Source: Variovorax sp. HW608 | GTDB taxonomy: Bacteria > Pseudomonadota > Gammaproteobacteria > Burkholderiales > Burkholderiaceae_C | Assembly (NCBI RefSeq): GCF_900090195.1 | Contig: NZ_LT607803.1 | Span: 3,100,001-3,164,000, forward strand | DNA length: 64,000 bases | Direction: 5' to 3' | Shown: positions 1 through 9,680 of the stretch, one piece after another | Layout of the letters: each line of letters begins with the position of its first letter | Numbering within the stretch: the first letter of the stretch is position 1 | Notes under the pieces: model-generated | Told to the model about the DNA's origin: nothing | The model's input: only the letters and a program-made list of their open reading frames with translations | Databases searched by the model: none | Translations under genes and position numbers: made by a program

Positions 1-1
1 C

Positions 2-175
2 GCGATGGGCGCGCTGTGCGTGGCAACGGGTCCCACCGACGCGCTGAAGGTGGGCTGCAAGCCGGCCGATGCACCCGCCGGCGGCGCGCCGCTGACGGAT
101 GGGGCCCTGCAGAGCCCGGCACAGTTCCCGGACGCATTCCCCTACCTGAACACGCCGCTTCCGGGCGCGCAATGA
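2..175 (+). CDS. C-terminal end of a DUF4331-like protein (partial)
   Basis: An open frame enters from the left edge and ends at TGA 173-175, giving 57 residues of a gene whose body lies outside the window. The tail is rich in Gly, Ala and Pro and ends in FPYLNTPLPG. This resembles the C-termini of DUF4331 proteins, which in Burkholderiales often precede lipoprotein/TPR/HupE genes as here. The next gene starts 10 bp downstream behind an AGGAGG-like site that overlaps this stop, so the two are probably cotranscribed. The family call rests on a short tail and on gene order, so it is an inference. No catalytic role can be stated. Confidence 0.5.
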   Translation, partial: AMGALCVATGPTDALKVGCKPADAPAGGAPLTDGALQSPAQFPDAFPYLNTPLPGAQ

Positions 176-185
176 GGAGGCCGTC

Positions 186-473
186 ATGAATCGAAAGATC
201 CATCGGGTCGCCTCGACCTTGCTGATGGCCGTCATCCTCGCCGGATGCGGCGGCGGAGGGAGCGATGGAGGCTTTGCCGTGCCTGTCGTCGCGACCACCA
301 CATCGCCTCCGGCGACCGCGACACCTCCGGCGCAGGCGAGCGCGCTCGACAAGTTCCTCGCATTCGTGAAGGACATGGTCGCGTCCTCCTCCTCCTCCGC
401 CGAGCCCGCCGACGTGTCGGCCTTCGATCCGCCGCCGAGATCGGAGACCGCCGAACCTGTCGCGGCGCAGTGA
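186..473 (+). CDS. Small Ser/Pro-rich lipoprotein, function unknown
   Basis: A 95-residue protein. Residues 1-20 form a lipoprotein signal: positively charged start, hydrophobic core, then a lipobox LAGC with Cys21 followed by a run of Gly. The mature part is low-complexity (Thr/Pro/Ala, then a Ser run near residue 62) with no recognisable domain, so it is probably a membrane-anchored periplasmic or outer-membrane peptide. A strong GAGGAGG Shine-Dalgarno lies just before the ATG. Its stop TGA overlaps the ATG of the following TPR gene (ATGA-type overlap at 471-475), so the two are translationally coupled. The long frame running through it on the same strand is only the upstream extension of the next gene. 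Confidence 0.75.
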   Translation: MNRKIHRVASTLLMAVILAGCGGGGSDGGFAVPVVATTTSPPATATPPAQASALDKFLAFVKDMVASSSSSAEPADVSAFDPPPRSETAEPVAAQ

Positions 474-1693
474 TGAAACCGGCTGCCGCGCTACGGCGAC
501 ATGCAATGCGCGCGCTCGCAGCCGCATGCGTCGCGGCCGGCATCGGCGGCGCGGGCCACGCGACGCCGCGCGTGCCCGCGAACGACGACGTCATCGTCGA
601 AAGCCTCCCGTCCGTCGCCGGCTGGACGGCCGAGGAACGCCGACTGAGGCGCGAACTCGCGCTGCGGCCACGCGACGAGGCCACGGCGATCGCAGCGGCG
701 CAGGACTACCTGGAGATCGCGCGCTCGCAAGGGGACGCGCGCTATGCGGGCTACGCGCTGGGCGCACTGCAGGCGTGGGATGCGGCGTCGCCCGACACGC
801 CACCCGGCGTCCTCGTCATGCGTGCCACGGTCATGCAGTTCCTGCACGACTTCGCCGGTGCGGAAGCCGCGTTGAAGACAGCCCTGGCCCGGCAGCCCGG
901 CAACGCCCAGGCCTGGATCACGCTGGCCACCATTGCGCGCGTGCGCGGGCGCTATCTCGAGTCCGACGTTGCCTGCCGCGCATTGGGCCGGGTCGGCGCC
1001 GCGCTCTACGGCGTGGCGTGCCTGGCCGAGAACGCCGGGCTGCGCGGCGACCACGACGGTGCGCGCACTGCGCTCAATGCCCTCCTGGCCGATCCGGCAG
1101 TTCAGGGCACGGCGCAGGCCGGCACGCGGCAATGGCTGCTGACAACCCTGGCCGAGGTGGAGGAGCTTGCAGGCCGCGCGTCCGAAGCCGAGGCCGCCTA
1201 CCGTCAAGCGATCCAGGCCAAGCCTTCGGGCTATGTGCTGCTGGCGTACAGCGACTTCCTCCAGCGGACCGGCCGTCCGGATCGGATTGCCGCCTTGCTC
1301 GGGCACGAGGCGCGCAGCGACGCCGTCCTGCTGCGACTGGCCATTGCCGCGCGCTCCGCCGCCGGCAATGCCGAAGGCGCTTCGCAGCAGCTTCCATCGG
1401 CCCGCACGTACAGCGATGAACTGCAGGCGCGCTTCGAATCGGCCGCGCTGCGTCCGGGCGCGACAGTGCCGCATGCGCGGGAAGAGGCGCTCTTCGCGCT
1501 GGACGTGAAGGGCGACGCCAGGCGCGCGCTCGAACTCGCGCGCCTGGATGTCGAACTGCAACGCGAACCGATCGACCTGCTGCTCTTCGCGCGCGCGGCC
1601 GTTGCGGCGAATGACGACGAGGCGCGACGCCAGGTGAAGCGCCTGATGCAGCAGACCGGACTCAAGGACGCACGTGTCGATGCCGTTCTTTGA
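473..1693 (+). CDS. Exported tetratricopeptide-repeat protein
   Basis: A 406-residue protein starting at ATG 473, which overlaps the lipoprotein stop. The frame is open further upstream, but only this start gives a signal peptide (residues about 1-28: Lys/Arg start, Ala-rich core, GHAT cleavage region) and coupling. The mature protein is helical and Ala/Arg/Leu-rich, with TPR-like repeats: 'A..AL..AL...P.N.QAW..LA' around residues 130-165 and 'EAAYRQAI..KP' around 240-255. It is probably a periplasmic scaffold working with the neighbouring lipoprotein and HupE-like membrane protein. Its 3' end overlaps the start of the HupE/UreJ gene by about 14-20 bp. No enzymatic motif is seen. Confidence 0.75.
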   Translation: MKPAAALRRHAMRALAAACVAAGIGGAGHATPRVPANDDVIVESLPSVAGWTAEERRLRRELALRPRDEATAIAAAQDYLEIARSQGDARYAGYALGALQAWDAASPDTPPGVLVMRATVMQFLHDFAGAEAALKTALARQPGNAQAWITLATIARVRGRYLESDVACRALGRVGAALYGVACLAENAGLRGDHDGARTALNALLADPAVQGTAQAGTRQWLLTTLAEVEELAGRASEAEAAYRQAIQAKPSGYVLLAYSDFLQRTGRPDRIAALLGHEARSDAVLLRLAIAARSAAGNAEGASQQLPSARTYSDELQARFESAALRPGATVPHAREEALFALDVKGDARRALELARLDVELQREPIDLLLFARAAVAANDDEARRQVKRLMQQTGLKDARVDAVL

Positions 1694-2837
1694 CGCCTCC
1701 GCCCTGCGCCCGCGACGCGTGCTGTGGCAAGCCGTGTGGGCAGCCGCGCTGTGCCTGCTCGCCCTGACCGCGAACGCGCACAAGGCGAGCGACGCCTACC
1801 TGCTTCTGGAGCGGGACGGCGACTCGCTCCTCATACGTTGGGACATCGCGCTGCGCGATCTCGACGCGATGCTGGACCTCGATCGCAACGGCGACCGCAA
1901 GCTGAGCTGGGGGGAAGTCCGCGCGAAGATGGACGAGATCCAGGTCTATGCGACTTCGCACCTGCGCCTGCAGGGCGGGCAATGCCGCCTCGCGCAGGCG
2001 CAGCCACCCGCCGTCGAGGACCGGATCGATGGCGCCTATCTGGTCCTGCAGATGCAGGCGCGCTGCAACAGCGGCGCGGCGCTGGAGATCGACTACCGGC
2101 TGTTCCGCGAAATCGACCCTACACATCGCGGCCTGCTGCGCATCGAGACGGCTGGCGCCGCGGCACCCGTGCTGCGGTCGCTCGATCCGGCGGGCGGCCC
2201 GGTGTCGCTCGAATTGCCCGGGGCCTCTCTCGCGCCCAGCTTCTTCAGGGACGGCACCCATCACATCCTGATCGGCTACGACCACGTGCTGTTCCTCATC
2301 TGCCTGCTGCTGCCCGTCGTGCTGCGCCGCGGGGCAGGCCAATGGCAACCGGTGCTGAACTGGCGGGACGCCGTGTGGCCGATGCTCGGCATGGTGACCA
2401 TGTTCACGATGGCGCACTCGATGACCCTCGCGCTGGCGGGCCTGAAGCTCGTGACGCTCTCGCCGCGCGTCGTCGAACCGGGCATCGCGCTCACCATCAT
2501 GGTTGCCGCGATCGACAACATCCATCCGGTGTTGCGCGGCCGGCGCAAGCTCTTTTGCTTCCTGTTCGGGCTGATCCATGGCTTCGGGTTCGCCGGCGTT
2601 CTGTCCGAGCTCGACCTGCCCGTGAGCGGCTTCATGGTCGCGTTGCTGCAGTTCAATCTCGGTGTCGAAGCCGGCCAGCTCCTGATCGTCATGATTGCGC
2701 TGACGCTCCTCGTCGCGCTTCGCAAGTGGCCAGGCTATCCGCGCCTCATCCTGGGCTCGGGCTCCGCGTTCGCCGCGGTGATTGCCGGCCTCTGGTTCTG
2801 CGAACGCGTCTTCGACGTTCAACTGCTTCCGGTCTAG
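1674..2837 (+). CDS. HupE/UreJ-family membrane protein
   Basis: A 387-residue protein with an N-terminal signal segment, a periplasmic domain of about 170 residues and a C-terminal block of about six membrane helices. The helical block begins with a His-rich motif THHILIGYDHVLF (about residues 198-211), which matches the metal-binding signature of HupE/UreJ proteins (nickel/cobalt permease-like family). The start may be GTG 1674 or ATG 1680; AAGGA at 1664-1668 fits the GTG better. It overlaps the TPR gene and is the last gene of the operon. It could move or bind a divalent metal, but the substrate cannot be read from sequence. It converges on the anti-sigma gene. Confidence 0.8.
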   Translation: MSMPFFDASALRPRRVLWQAVWAAALCLLALTANAHKASDAYLLLERDGDSLLIRWDIALRDLDAMLDLDRNGDRKLSWGEVRAKMDEIQVYATSHLRLQGGQCRLAQAQPPAVEDRIDGAYLVLQMQARCNSGAALEIDYRLFREIDPTHRGLLRIETAGAAAPVLRSLDPAGGPVSLELPGASLAPSFFRDGTHHILIGYDHVLFLICLLLPVVLRRGAGQWQPVLNWRDAVWPMLGMVTMFTMAHSMTLALAGLKLVTLSPRVVEPGIALTIMVAAIDNIHPVLRGRRKLFCFLFGLIHGFGFAGVLSELDLPVSGFMVALLQFNLGVEAGQLLIVMIALTLLVALRKWPGYPRLILGSGSAFAAVIAGLWFCERVFDVQLLPV

Positions 2838-2849
2838 GTGCCATGTTCG

Positions 2850-3608
2850 TCAGAGCGTCTTCTCGACCAGTGGCCCTTTGAACAGGACCGGCCCGGTCGG
2901 GCCGCGTTCGCCCGACACGCCGCCCTTGGGTTCGAGACTGATCGCAAGCGCCGGCGCCTGCCGCAGCGACTGCACATCCACCGGCAGCCGCATGCCGGGC
3001 CCGGAGGGGTCCAGCACGCCCAGCGATTGCGGCGTGCGGCCCGGCGGAAGCGCCCAGAGCTGCAGCGAGCGGTCCGCTGCCTCGCGATAGCTGCCCACGC
3101 GCTGCAGCGTCAGTTGGCCGCTGCGTGGATCGAAGGTCACCAGCATCGAGGGCGCGGCGCCTTCGTCGGCCAGCACGGCGACGTACTGCACCGGCCGGAT
3201 GCCCTGCGCCTCGCGCCACCACTGGCTGGCAAGGAAGCCCGCCAACAGCGTGGCGCACAAGCCCAGGACGGCGGCCCCGCGCCACAGCGGCAGGCTCGCC
3301 CACCACCCCGGAGCAGCCGAGGGGGCCTGCGCGGATGGCTTCGATGGCTGGAATGACATTCGCTCGCGCTGAAGCTCGCCATCCACCAAATTGCGAATGC
3401 GCGTCCACACCACGGGCGACGGCTCGACCGTCGGCGCGAGTTCGACGAAGCCGGCCAGCCGTTCCTGCCACAGCAGCGCACTGGCGCGCACCGATGCCTG
3501 TTCGCGGGCAAGCGACTCGAACCGCCGCCGCGCTCCCCCCCTGAGGGTGCCCAGGGCATAGCCGGCGGAAAGGAGCGCCAGCAGGCGGAGGTTGGATGCG
3601 ATGTTCAT
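2850..3608 (-). CDS. Anti-sigma factor, RskA/anti-sigma-K type
   Basis: A 252-residue protein. The N-terminus has the pattern 'LLALLSAGYALGTLRGGARRRFESLA', here seen as an AGYALGTLRG block at about residues 15-24, typical of the anti-sigma zinc-finger-like/RskA N-terminal helix. A single membrane helix lies at about residues 106-126. The C-terminal domain of about 125 residues carries 'LWALPPG..P.SLGVLD', the hallmark of the RskA C-terminal domain. It should hold the ECF sigma factor encoded 88 bp upstream at the inner membrane. An AGGAG site precedes the ATG. It is convergent with the HupE operon, which may be part of its regulon by analogy with the common co-location, but this is not shown here. 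Confidence 0.85.
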   Translation of the reverse strand: MNIASNLRLLALLSAGYALGTLRGGARRRFESLAREQASVRASALLWQERLAGFVELAPTVEPSPVVWTRIRNLVDGELQRERMSFQPSKPSAQAPSAAPGWWASLPLWRGAAVLGLCATLLAGFLASQWWREAQGIRPVQYVAVLADEGAAPSMLVTFDPRSGQLTLQRVGSYREAADRSLQLWALPPGRTPQSLGVLDPSGPGMRLPVDVQSLRQAPALAISLEPKGGVSGERGPTGPVLFKGPLVEKTL

Positions 3609-3696
3609 GCAGGGCTCCTGACGTTCGCACCGCGGCTCATTGGACTACCCTCGCGCAGCGGCGCTTCGGGATTCGCCTTCGGAACGGCCCGGCGGC

Positions 3697-4275
3697 TCAT
3701 GCAGCGCGCTCCATGCAGGCCCGGAGCTTGTCGAGCCCGCGCCGGATCCAGGTCTTGATGGTGCCCAGCGGTTGGCCCAGACGCTCGGCCAGCTCGCTGT
3801 GGCTGAGCTCGCGCATGTAGGCCAGCGACAGCGCCTCGCGTTGTGCCGGCGCGAGCTGCTGCAGGCACTGGTGCAGCAGCAATGCCTGCTCGCTGGCATC
3901 GGCCAGTTCCTGCGGGCCGGGTTGGGTCGCCGGCAAGGTCTCTGCGAGCACCTCGTCGAAATCCTGGGTGCGGCCCGCCCCCTCGGCCCGCTGGCGCCGA
4001 AGCAGATCCAGCGCGCGGCTGCGCACGATGAGCCCCATCCAGGCCATCGGCGGACTGAGCGAAGCGCGGTATTCCGGCGCCGAGCGCCAGATGGTGAGAA
4101 ACGCGTCCTGCAGGACGTCCTCGGCCCATTCCGTCTGGCGCACCGCGCGAAGCGCCAGCCCGTACAAGCGGCCGGAGGTGCGCTGGTAGAGGGATTGCAG
4201 GGCCGTCGCATCCCGGCTCGCGAGGCGATCGAGCAGGGCCATGAGTTCGTCGTCGGGAGTGACGCCAGCGGGCAT
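3697..4275 (-). CDS. ECF-type RNA polymerase sigma factor (SigK-like)
   Basis: A 192-residue protein. I chose ATG 4275 (MPAGVTPDDEL) rather than the longer open frame because homologous ECF factors start just before the sigma-2 region. Sigma-2 runs from about 20 to 90 and contains WAEDVLQDAFLTIW and the RALDLLRRQR core-binding helix. Sigma-4 runs from about 135 to 190 with LAYMRELSHSELAERLGQPLGTIKTW, a helix-turn-helix for -35 recognition. Together with the RskA-like gene downstream this is a standard sigma/anti-sigma pair for an envelope stress or metal signal; the signal is unknown. The 88 bp between the two genes contain a REP-like GC stretch rather than a coding overlap. Confidence 0.92.
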   Translation of the reverse strand: MPAGVTPDDELMALLDRLASRDATALQSLYQRTSGRLYGLALRAVRQTEWAEDVLQDAFLTIWRSAPEYRASLSPPMAWMGLIVRSRALDLLRRQRAEGAGRTQDFDEVLAETLPATQPGPQELADASEQALLLHQCLQQLAPAQREALSLAYMRELSHSELAERLGQPLGTIKTWIRRGLDKLRACMERAA

Positions 4276-4428
4276 TGGGTGATTGTGGGCGAGGTTGCGA
4301 CATCCCCTCAATACGCCTCGAACGCCTTCGTGGATTCCCGCCAAAGCTTCGCGAAGAATCCTTCGCGACGCGCCTCATTCGGTGGCGCGACCACCGCTCG
4401 AACACTTCGGGGAGTTCCTCGGCCAGCC

Positions 4429-5226
4429 TCAGCGTTTCGTGGCCCGTGTCATGAGGTAGTGCTGGCGCACCAGGTTGTCCTCGAGATGGCGGCCCAGGAA
4501 CTCCTCCAGCTCCGAGCGGAAGGCCGCAAGCCGGGCCGGATCGTCCTGCAGCGCGGCCACCAGCTTCACCACGGGGCCCGCGGTCTCCTCGAAGGTCTTG
4601 CGGTAGTGCTGCGGACTCAGCGTGGGATAGATCATCACGTCGCGGTCGAAGCGGATGTCGCTCACAGCCTCGCCCAGGCGCTGGCGCACGATGTTCGGGT
4701 CGCCCCACTGCGGCGGCGGCGCGGCGCCGGGAGGCGGCGGCACGTACTTGCCCACGAGGGCGAACATTTGCCCTATGAAGTGCTCCGGCGGCCAGGTGGA
4801 GAAGGCGATGGTGCCGCCCGGCTTGAGCACGCGCAGCATCTCCGCGACAGCCACCTCGGGGCGCGGCGCGAAGATGTGGCCGAACTGGCTGAGAACCACG
4901 TCGAAGGCGCCGTCCTCGTAAGGCAGGGCCTCGACATCGCCTTCCGTGAAGTCGATCTCGACCTGTGCCAGGGCCGCATGGCACCTGCCGTGCTCGATCA
5001 GCGCAGGTGAGAGATCGAGGGCGCAGACCTTGGCGCCCTGGCGCGCCGCGGTGAGCGCCGCCACGCCGGTGCCGCAGCCGACGTCCAGCACCCGCTGCCC
5101 AGCGCGAACGCCGGCGTGCTTCACGAGCCGCGCGGCGGGAATGGTGGTCACCGCCTCGAGCGGTGCAAACAGGGCCCAGCCTTCGCGCTGGACGGACTTC
5201 AGCTGGGCAAAGGGATCGTCTGCCAC
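4429..5226 (-). CDS. Class I SAM-dependent methyltransferase
   Basis: A 265-residue protein. The start is placed at GTG 5226 because AAGGAGG sits 8 bases upstream; the open frame extends further but without a site. SAM motif I VLDVGCGTGVAAL lies near residues 47-59. The acidic residue of motif II follows in ALDLSP, and a motif III-like FDVVLSQFGHIFAPR sits near 115-129, as in UbiE/Methyltransf_11 and Methyltransf_25 enzymes. The substrate cannot be inferred. It lies on the same strand as the sigma factor, but the intervening 150 bp argue for an independent unit. The next gene upstream belongs to the copper block and is separated by about 90 bp of non-coding sequence. Confidence 0.85.
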   Translation of the reverse strand: MADDPFAQLKSVQREGWALFAPLEAVTTIPAARLVKHAGVRAGQRVLDVGCGTGVAALTAARQGAKVCALDLSPALIEHGRCHAALAQVEIDFTEGDVEALPYEDGAFDVVLSQFGHIFAPRPEVAVAEMLRVLKPGGTIAFSTWPPEHFIGQMFALVGKYVPPPPGAAPPPQWGDPNIVRQRLGEAVSDIRFDRDVMIYPTLSPQHYRKTFEETAGPVVKLVAALQDDPARLAAFRSELEEFLGRHLEDNLVRQHYLMTRATKR

Positions 5227-5319
5227 GGCGCATGCCTCCTTGCGCTGCACGGAAACAGGGGAAGGAAATTCAAGACCCCGGGTGGGCAACTGTCAAGCTG
5301 GGACTGCGAAGCACTGGCT

Positions 5320-6015
5320 CTAGCTGCAGTCCTCGGTAATGGCGCGCGAGATCTCGGCGGGCGCCGCGAACACGATGGAAAAGCGATCGCCGCGCATGCC
5401 GGAGCCGATGATGACCGGGACGCCCGCGCGCGGCCCGTTGGCGCTGGAATCAGTCTTGATCCGCAGGTTGTATTCCCAGATTCGATCAGTCTTGCCGTTG
5501 CGCCTTTGCACGGTATAGGTGTCGCGGCAGTGGCGGATCGATGCCACCTGCGCATCTGCACCGGCTTGTCGCAAGTCGGCGGGTTCATTGGCCCCCATCA
5601 TCCCGCCGCGAGCCACGCCCTGCGGAGCAGGAGCCTTGCCTTCGGACACAGCATGGAGATACGCGACGAGGTCCGTCCTTGCCTGCGCATCTCGAATGCC
5701 AGGGAACGCCATGGCATTGCCAGGCACCACGCTTTGCGGATCGGCCAGCCAAGCCTGCAGGGTCTTGTCGTTCCAAACGATTCCAGATCGCTTCAATGCA
5801 TCGGAGTAGCGAAGGAAGCCGTCGACTGTGCCGGCACGGCGGCCCCAGACGTTGGCCAACGATGGACCGGTCAGGTTCCGTGTCGGTTGAATCGAGTGGC
5901 ATGAAGCACAGATCTGGAAGACGCCGGCACCGCGGACTGCATTCCCCTCCGCGTGAGCGGCCTGACCGAGGAAGAGAAGAGTGAAGGGCAGGCAAAGCAG
6001 GCTCAGCGGCTTCAT
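5320..6015 (-). CDS. c-type cytochrome with an extra C-terminal domain
   Basis: A 231-residue protein with a signal peptide (1-22, cleavage after AHA). A mitochondrial-type class I cytochrome c domain covers about 25-125: haem-binding CASCH at 36-40 (Cys36, Cys39, His40) and a likely axial Met102 in NAMAFPG. Residues 130-231 form an additional domain with four features: a Gly/Met linker, Cys162, the IWEYNLRIKTD stretch and a terminal Cys230. I do not recognise this domain. ATG 6015 is supported by AAAGGAAAG upstream; the frame is open for 18 more codons. As the last gene of the copper-efflux cluster it may serve periplasmic electron transfer or copper handling (inference). Confidence 0.85.
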   Translation of the reverse strand: MKPLSLLCLPFTLLFLGQAAHAEGNAVRGAGVFQICASCHSIQPTRNLTGPSLANVWGRRAGTVDGFLRYSDALKRSGIVWNDKTLQAWLADPQSVVPGNAMAFPGIRDAQARTDLVAYLHAVSEGKAPAPQGVARGGMMGANEPADLRQAGADAQVASIRHCRDTYTVQRRNGKTDRIWEYNLRIKTDSSANGPRAGVPVIIGSGMRGDRFSIVFAAPAEISRAITEDCS

Positions 6016-6141
6016 TTGCTTTCCTTTCGCCGGACGTTTTCGTCCGATCTCATTGTGCCGAATAGTCAATCACCCATCTTCCGCCCAGCCACCTCGGCCG
6101 GCAGCGAGCGATGCGAGCAACTTTCACGCAACCGGCGTGCG

Positions 6142-6480
6142 TCATTTCCCGACCACGAGTTCAGTAACCGTGGCCTTTCCCTTGAGCATCTCGGCCTGGA
6201 ACCTGACCTTGTCGCCAACTTTCAAGCCTGCGAGCATCTTTCTGTCGGCGACATCGAATCCCATCGTCATCGCGGGCATGGCAAGGTTCGGGATGTCGCC
6301 GTGGCGAAGGACGATCAGTCCTTGCTCAAGGTCGACCTTGCGGACCTCTCCATCGACCAACGGCATTGCGGTCGCCGATGCCGCGGCCGAAGGCCTCATG
6401 GGCGAAGAAATGCCCTGGGCGCTGACACTGGTCGAGAAGGCGGCTAGCGCGAGGACTGCGACAGGAAGTTGGCTTTTCAT
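6142..6480 (-). CDS. Free CusF-like periplasmic copper-binding protein
   Basis: A 112-residue protein with a signal peptide (about 1-22) and a small OB-like CusF domain. By alignment to CusF the Cu(I)/Ag(I) ligands are His60, Met71 and Met73 (…HGDIPNLAMPAMTMGF). The Trp that caps copper in E. coli CusF is replaced by Met68. The ATG at 6480 is preceded by GAAAGGG at about 8 bp; a TTG seven codons upstream has no better site. It lies 17 bp after cusA, so it is part of the efflux operon and should deliver periplasmic Cu(I) to the adaptor. The Trp loss suggests altered affinity or selectivity (inference). Confidence 0.85.
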   Translation of the reverse strand: MKSQLPVAVLALAAFSTSVSAQGISSPMRPSAAASATAMPLVDGEVRKVDLEQGLIVLRHGDIPNLAMPAMTMGFDVADRKMLAGLKVGDKVRFQAEMLKGKATVTELVVGK

Positions 6481-6497
6481 GGATGGAACCCTTTCAT

Positions 6498-9400
6498 TCA
6501 ATGAGGACTAGAGAGCTGGCTCACCCGCAGGTTCGCCGATAGCTTGTTGATGTTCGGGGGCGCCAAGCGCCGGCGACGGATGAGGTACCAGGCAGCCGGG
6601 ACGACCAGCATGCTCAGCAAAGGCGCGGTGACCATGCCGCCCACCATGGGCGCCGCGATACGCTCCATGACCTCGGCGCCCGCGCCTTCGCCCAGCAACA
6701 TCGGAATGAGGCCCGCCAGGACGATGGCGACGGTCATGGCCTTCGGCCGCACCCGCAGTACCGCGCCTTCGCGAACAGCCGCAAGCAGCGTCTCGTGGTT
6801 GTCCGGCTCGCCGGCAGCAAGACGCCGCTTCCTTGCGTTCTCGAGGTAGACCAGCATCACCACGCCGAACTCCGCGGCCACGCCGGCCAGTGCGATGAAC
6901 CCCACCGCGGTCGCGACCGATATCGAGTGACCGAGCAACCACACGAGCCAGAAGCCGCCAACAAGCGAGAACGGTACAGCGGCCATCACCAGGGCCGCCT
7001 CGGCGGCATTGCGAAACAGCAGGTACAGCAGCACGAAGATGACCGCGAGCGTGGCTGGCACGACGACCTTCAGGCGTTCCGTCGCACGCTCGAGGTACTC
7101 GAACTGGCCCGACCAGGACACCGCGTAGCCGGCGGGCATGGGCACTTCATCGCGTAGCGCGATCTGCATGTCGTGCACGACCGATCGGAGGTCCCGCCCG
7201 CGAACGTCGACGTAGACCCAGCCCGACAGCCGCGCATTCTCGCTGCGCAGCATCGGCGGCCCTTCCTCGATGCCCACTCGCGCGACCTCCCGCAGCAGCA
7301 GCTGTGCCCCCTTGTCCGTCAGGAATGGCAGGTTCCGCAGGCGTTCGAGGGAATCCCGAATCTCACGCGGATAGCGGACGTTGATGGGGAAGCGCTCGCG
7401 GCCGCTGACGACCTCGCCGACGTTGTCCCCACCGATGGCGGTCGAAACGATGGCCTGCACATCGGCCACGGACAGACCGTAGCGGGCCGCGGCGGCGCGG
7501 TCGACTTCCACATCGATGTACCGGCCGCCGGTCAATCGCTCGGCCAAGGCCGATGACACGCCCGGAACCTTCCTGACGACAGCTTCGATCTGCGTCGTGA
7601 GTCGGTCGATGGTCGCGAGGTCCGCCCCGGCGACCTTGATGCCCACGGGACTCTTGATGCCCGTGGCGAGCATGTCGATGCGGTTGCGAATCGGCGGCAC
7701 CCACACGTTCGAAAGGCCGGGCACCTTCACCACCCGGTCGAGTTCCTCGACGAGCCGGTCAGGCGTCATTCCGGCGCGCCACTGCCCGCGGGGCTTGAAC
7801 TGGATGGTGGTCTCGAACATCTCGAGAGGCGCCGGGTCCGTCGCCGAGTCGGCGCGCCCCGCCTTGCCGAACACGCTCTCGACCTCCGGCACGGTCTTGA
7901 TGAGGCGATCCGTCTGCTGCAGGAGCTCGGTCGCCTTCGACACCGAAAGACCAGGCAGTGCGGACGGCATGTACAGCAGATCACCCTCGTCCAGCGGCGG
8001 CATGAACTCCCCGCCCAGGCGCGTCAGTGGAATCAGGGTCAATGCGAGGACGAAGCCGGCGGCGGCCAGCGTCGTCCTTGGATACCGCAACACCGCCTCC
8101 AGCGCCGGGCGATAGGCGGCCATGAGAAAGCGGTTCAAAGGATTGGCCGTCTCGCGGGGGATGCGGCCGCGCACGAGGTAGCCCATGAGCACCGTCACCA
8201 ATGTGACGGAAAGTGCCGCAGCGGCCGCCATCGTGTAGGTCTTCGTGAAGGCGAGCGGCGCAAACAGTCGCCCCTCCTGGGCTTCCAGCGTGAACACCGG
8301 CAGGAACGACAGCGTGATGACCAGCAGCGAGAAGAACAGCGCCGGGCCGACTTCGACAGAGGCGTCGGTCACGAGCGACCACCGCTCGGCGACCGTGGGC
8401 CGGCGACCGTGGTGCTGCTCGAACTCCTCGATGCGTTTGTGCGCTGCCTCCAGCAGGACCACGACCCCGTCGAGCGCTGCACCGAGCGCGAGGGCGATGC
8501 CAGCCAGCGAAAGGATGTTCGCATTCAGTCCTTGCCAGCGCATGACCACGAAGGCGGCCCCGACGGCGACGGGCAGCGCGATGACCGCCACCAGCGCCGA
8601 ACGCAGGTGAAACAGGAAGATGGCGCAAACGACCGCGACGGCGACGAACTCCTCCGTCAACTTCAGCTTGAGGTTGTCGATGGACCGGTCGATGAGCTTG
8701 GAACGGTCGTAGGTCTCGACGACTTCGACGCCTTCCGGCAGGCTCGGCTTCAGCGCGGCAAGCTTGTCCTTGACCGCATCGATGGTCGTGCGCGCGTTCT
8801 TGCCGGAGCGCATGACCACAACGCCTCCCGCCACCTCGCCCTCGCCGTTCAACTCGGCGATTCCCCGGCGCATCTCCGGGCCGACTTGCACGGTGGCGAC
8901 ATCGCGCAGAAGCACCGGTGTCGCACCGGCCACGGTCAAGGGAATGCCGCGGAATTCGTCCAGCGATTTCAGGAAGCCACGCGAGCGAACCATGTACTCG
9001 GATTCGGCCATCTCGACCACCGAGCCGCCGGAGGCCTGGTTCGCCTTCTTCAGCGCCTCCGTCACCATGCCTTGGGTGACGTTCAAGGCCCGCATGCGGT
9101 CCGGGTCCAGCACGACCTGGTACTGACGAACCATGCCGCCGATGCTTGCGACCTCGGCGACCTCCGGAACGGTCTTCAACTCGAACTTGAGGAACCAGTC
9201 ATTGAGGGCGCGAAGCTGGCCAAGGTCGGTCTTTCCGGAGCGGTCCACCAATGCGTACTCGTAGACCCAGCCGACGCCCGTGGCGTCCGGACCCAACGCC
9301 GCATTGGCACCTGCCGGCAGACGGCCCTGCACCTGGTTGAGGTACTCGACCACCCGTGACCGGGCCCAGTAGGGGTCCGTCCTGTCGTCGAAGAGCACAT

Positions 9401-9680
9401 AGACGAACGAATCGCCGAAGAACGAATAGCCCCGCACCGTCTTCGCGCCAGGGACGCTCAGCATCGTCGTGGTCAGCGGATAGGTCACCAGGTCCTCGAC
9501 CACCTGCGGCGGCTTGCCCGGATACGTCGTGCGGACGATGACCTGCGTGTCGCTCAGGTCGGGCAGTGCATCCACGGGCGTGTGTGCCACCGACCAGACG
9601 GCCGCGGCGACCAGAAACGCCGTCGCCATGAGCACGAGGAACCGGTTCGCAACCGACCAGCGGATGACGGCGGCTATCAC
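6498..9680 (-). CDS. cusA: CusA-type heavy-metal efflux RND pump
   Basis: A 1060-residue inner-membrane RND pump, the usual length for CusA/CzcA. The start is GTG 9680, which overlaps the adaptor's stop (GTGA). The three methionines that form the CusA Cu(I)/Ag(I) relay are all present: Met571 in [11 protein letters not shown], Met621 in [10 protein letters not shown] and Met670 in NRIDMLATG. This favours monovalent copper/silver over the Zn/Co/Cd group. The proton-relay Asp404 lies in helix 4 ([16 protein letters not shown]). Two six-helix halves with large periplasmic loops are evident. It should form a tripartite complex with the adaptor and TolC-like protein encoded immediately upstream. 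Confidence 0.95.
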   Translation of the reverse strand: MIAAVIRWSVANRFLVLMATAFLVAAAVWSVAHTPVDALPDLSDTQVIVRTTYPGKPPQVVEDLVTYPLTTTMLSVPGAKTVRGYSFFGDSFVYVLFDDRTDPYWARSRVVEYLNQVQGRLPAGANAALGPDATGVGWVYEYALVDRSGKTDLGQLRALNDWFLKFELKTVPEVAEVASIGGMVRQYQVVLDPDRMRALNVTQGMVTEALKKANQASGGSVVEMAESEYMVRSRGFLKSLDEFRGIPLTVAGATPVLLRDVATVQVGPEMRRGIAELNGEGEVAGGVVVMRSGKNARTTIDAVKDKLAALKPSLPEGVEVVETYDRSKLIDRSIDNLKLKLTEEFVAVAVVCAIFLFHLRSALVAVIALPVAVGAAFVVMRWQGLNANILSLAGIALALGAALDGVVVLLEAAHKRIEEFEQHHGRRPTVAERWSLVTDASVEVGPALFFSLLVITLSFLPVFTLEAQEGRLFAPLAFTKTYTMAAAAALSVTLVTVLMGYLVRGRIPRETANPLNRFLMAAYRPALEAVLRYPRTTLAAAGFVLALTLIPLTRLGGEFMPPLDEGDLLYMPSALPGLSVSKATELLQQTDRLIKTVPEVESVFGKAGRADSATDPAPLEMFETTIQFKPRGQWRAGMTPDRLVEELDRVVKVPGLSNVWVPPIRNRIDMLATGIKSPVGIKVAGADLATIDRLTTQIEAVVRKVPGVSSALAERLTGGRYIDVEVDRAAAARYGLSVADVQAIVSTAIGGDNVGEVVSGRERFPINVRYPREIRDSLERLRNLPFLTDKGAQLLLREVARVGIEEGPPMLRSENARLSGWVYVDVRGRDLRSVVHDMQIALRDEVPMPAGYAVSWSGQFEYLERATERLKVVVPATLAVIFVLLYLLFRNAAEAALVMAAVPFSLVGGFWLVWLLGHSISVATAVGFIALAGVAAEFGVVMLVYLENARKRRLAAGEPDNHETLLAAVREGAVLRVRPKAMTVAIVLAGLIPMLLGEGAGAEVMERIAAPMVGGMVTAPLLSMLVVPAAWYLIRRRRLAPPNINKLSANLRVSQLSSPH

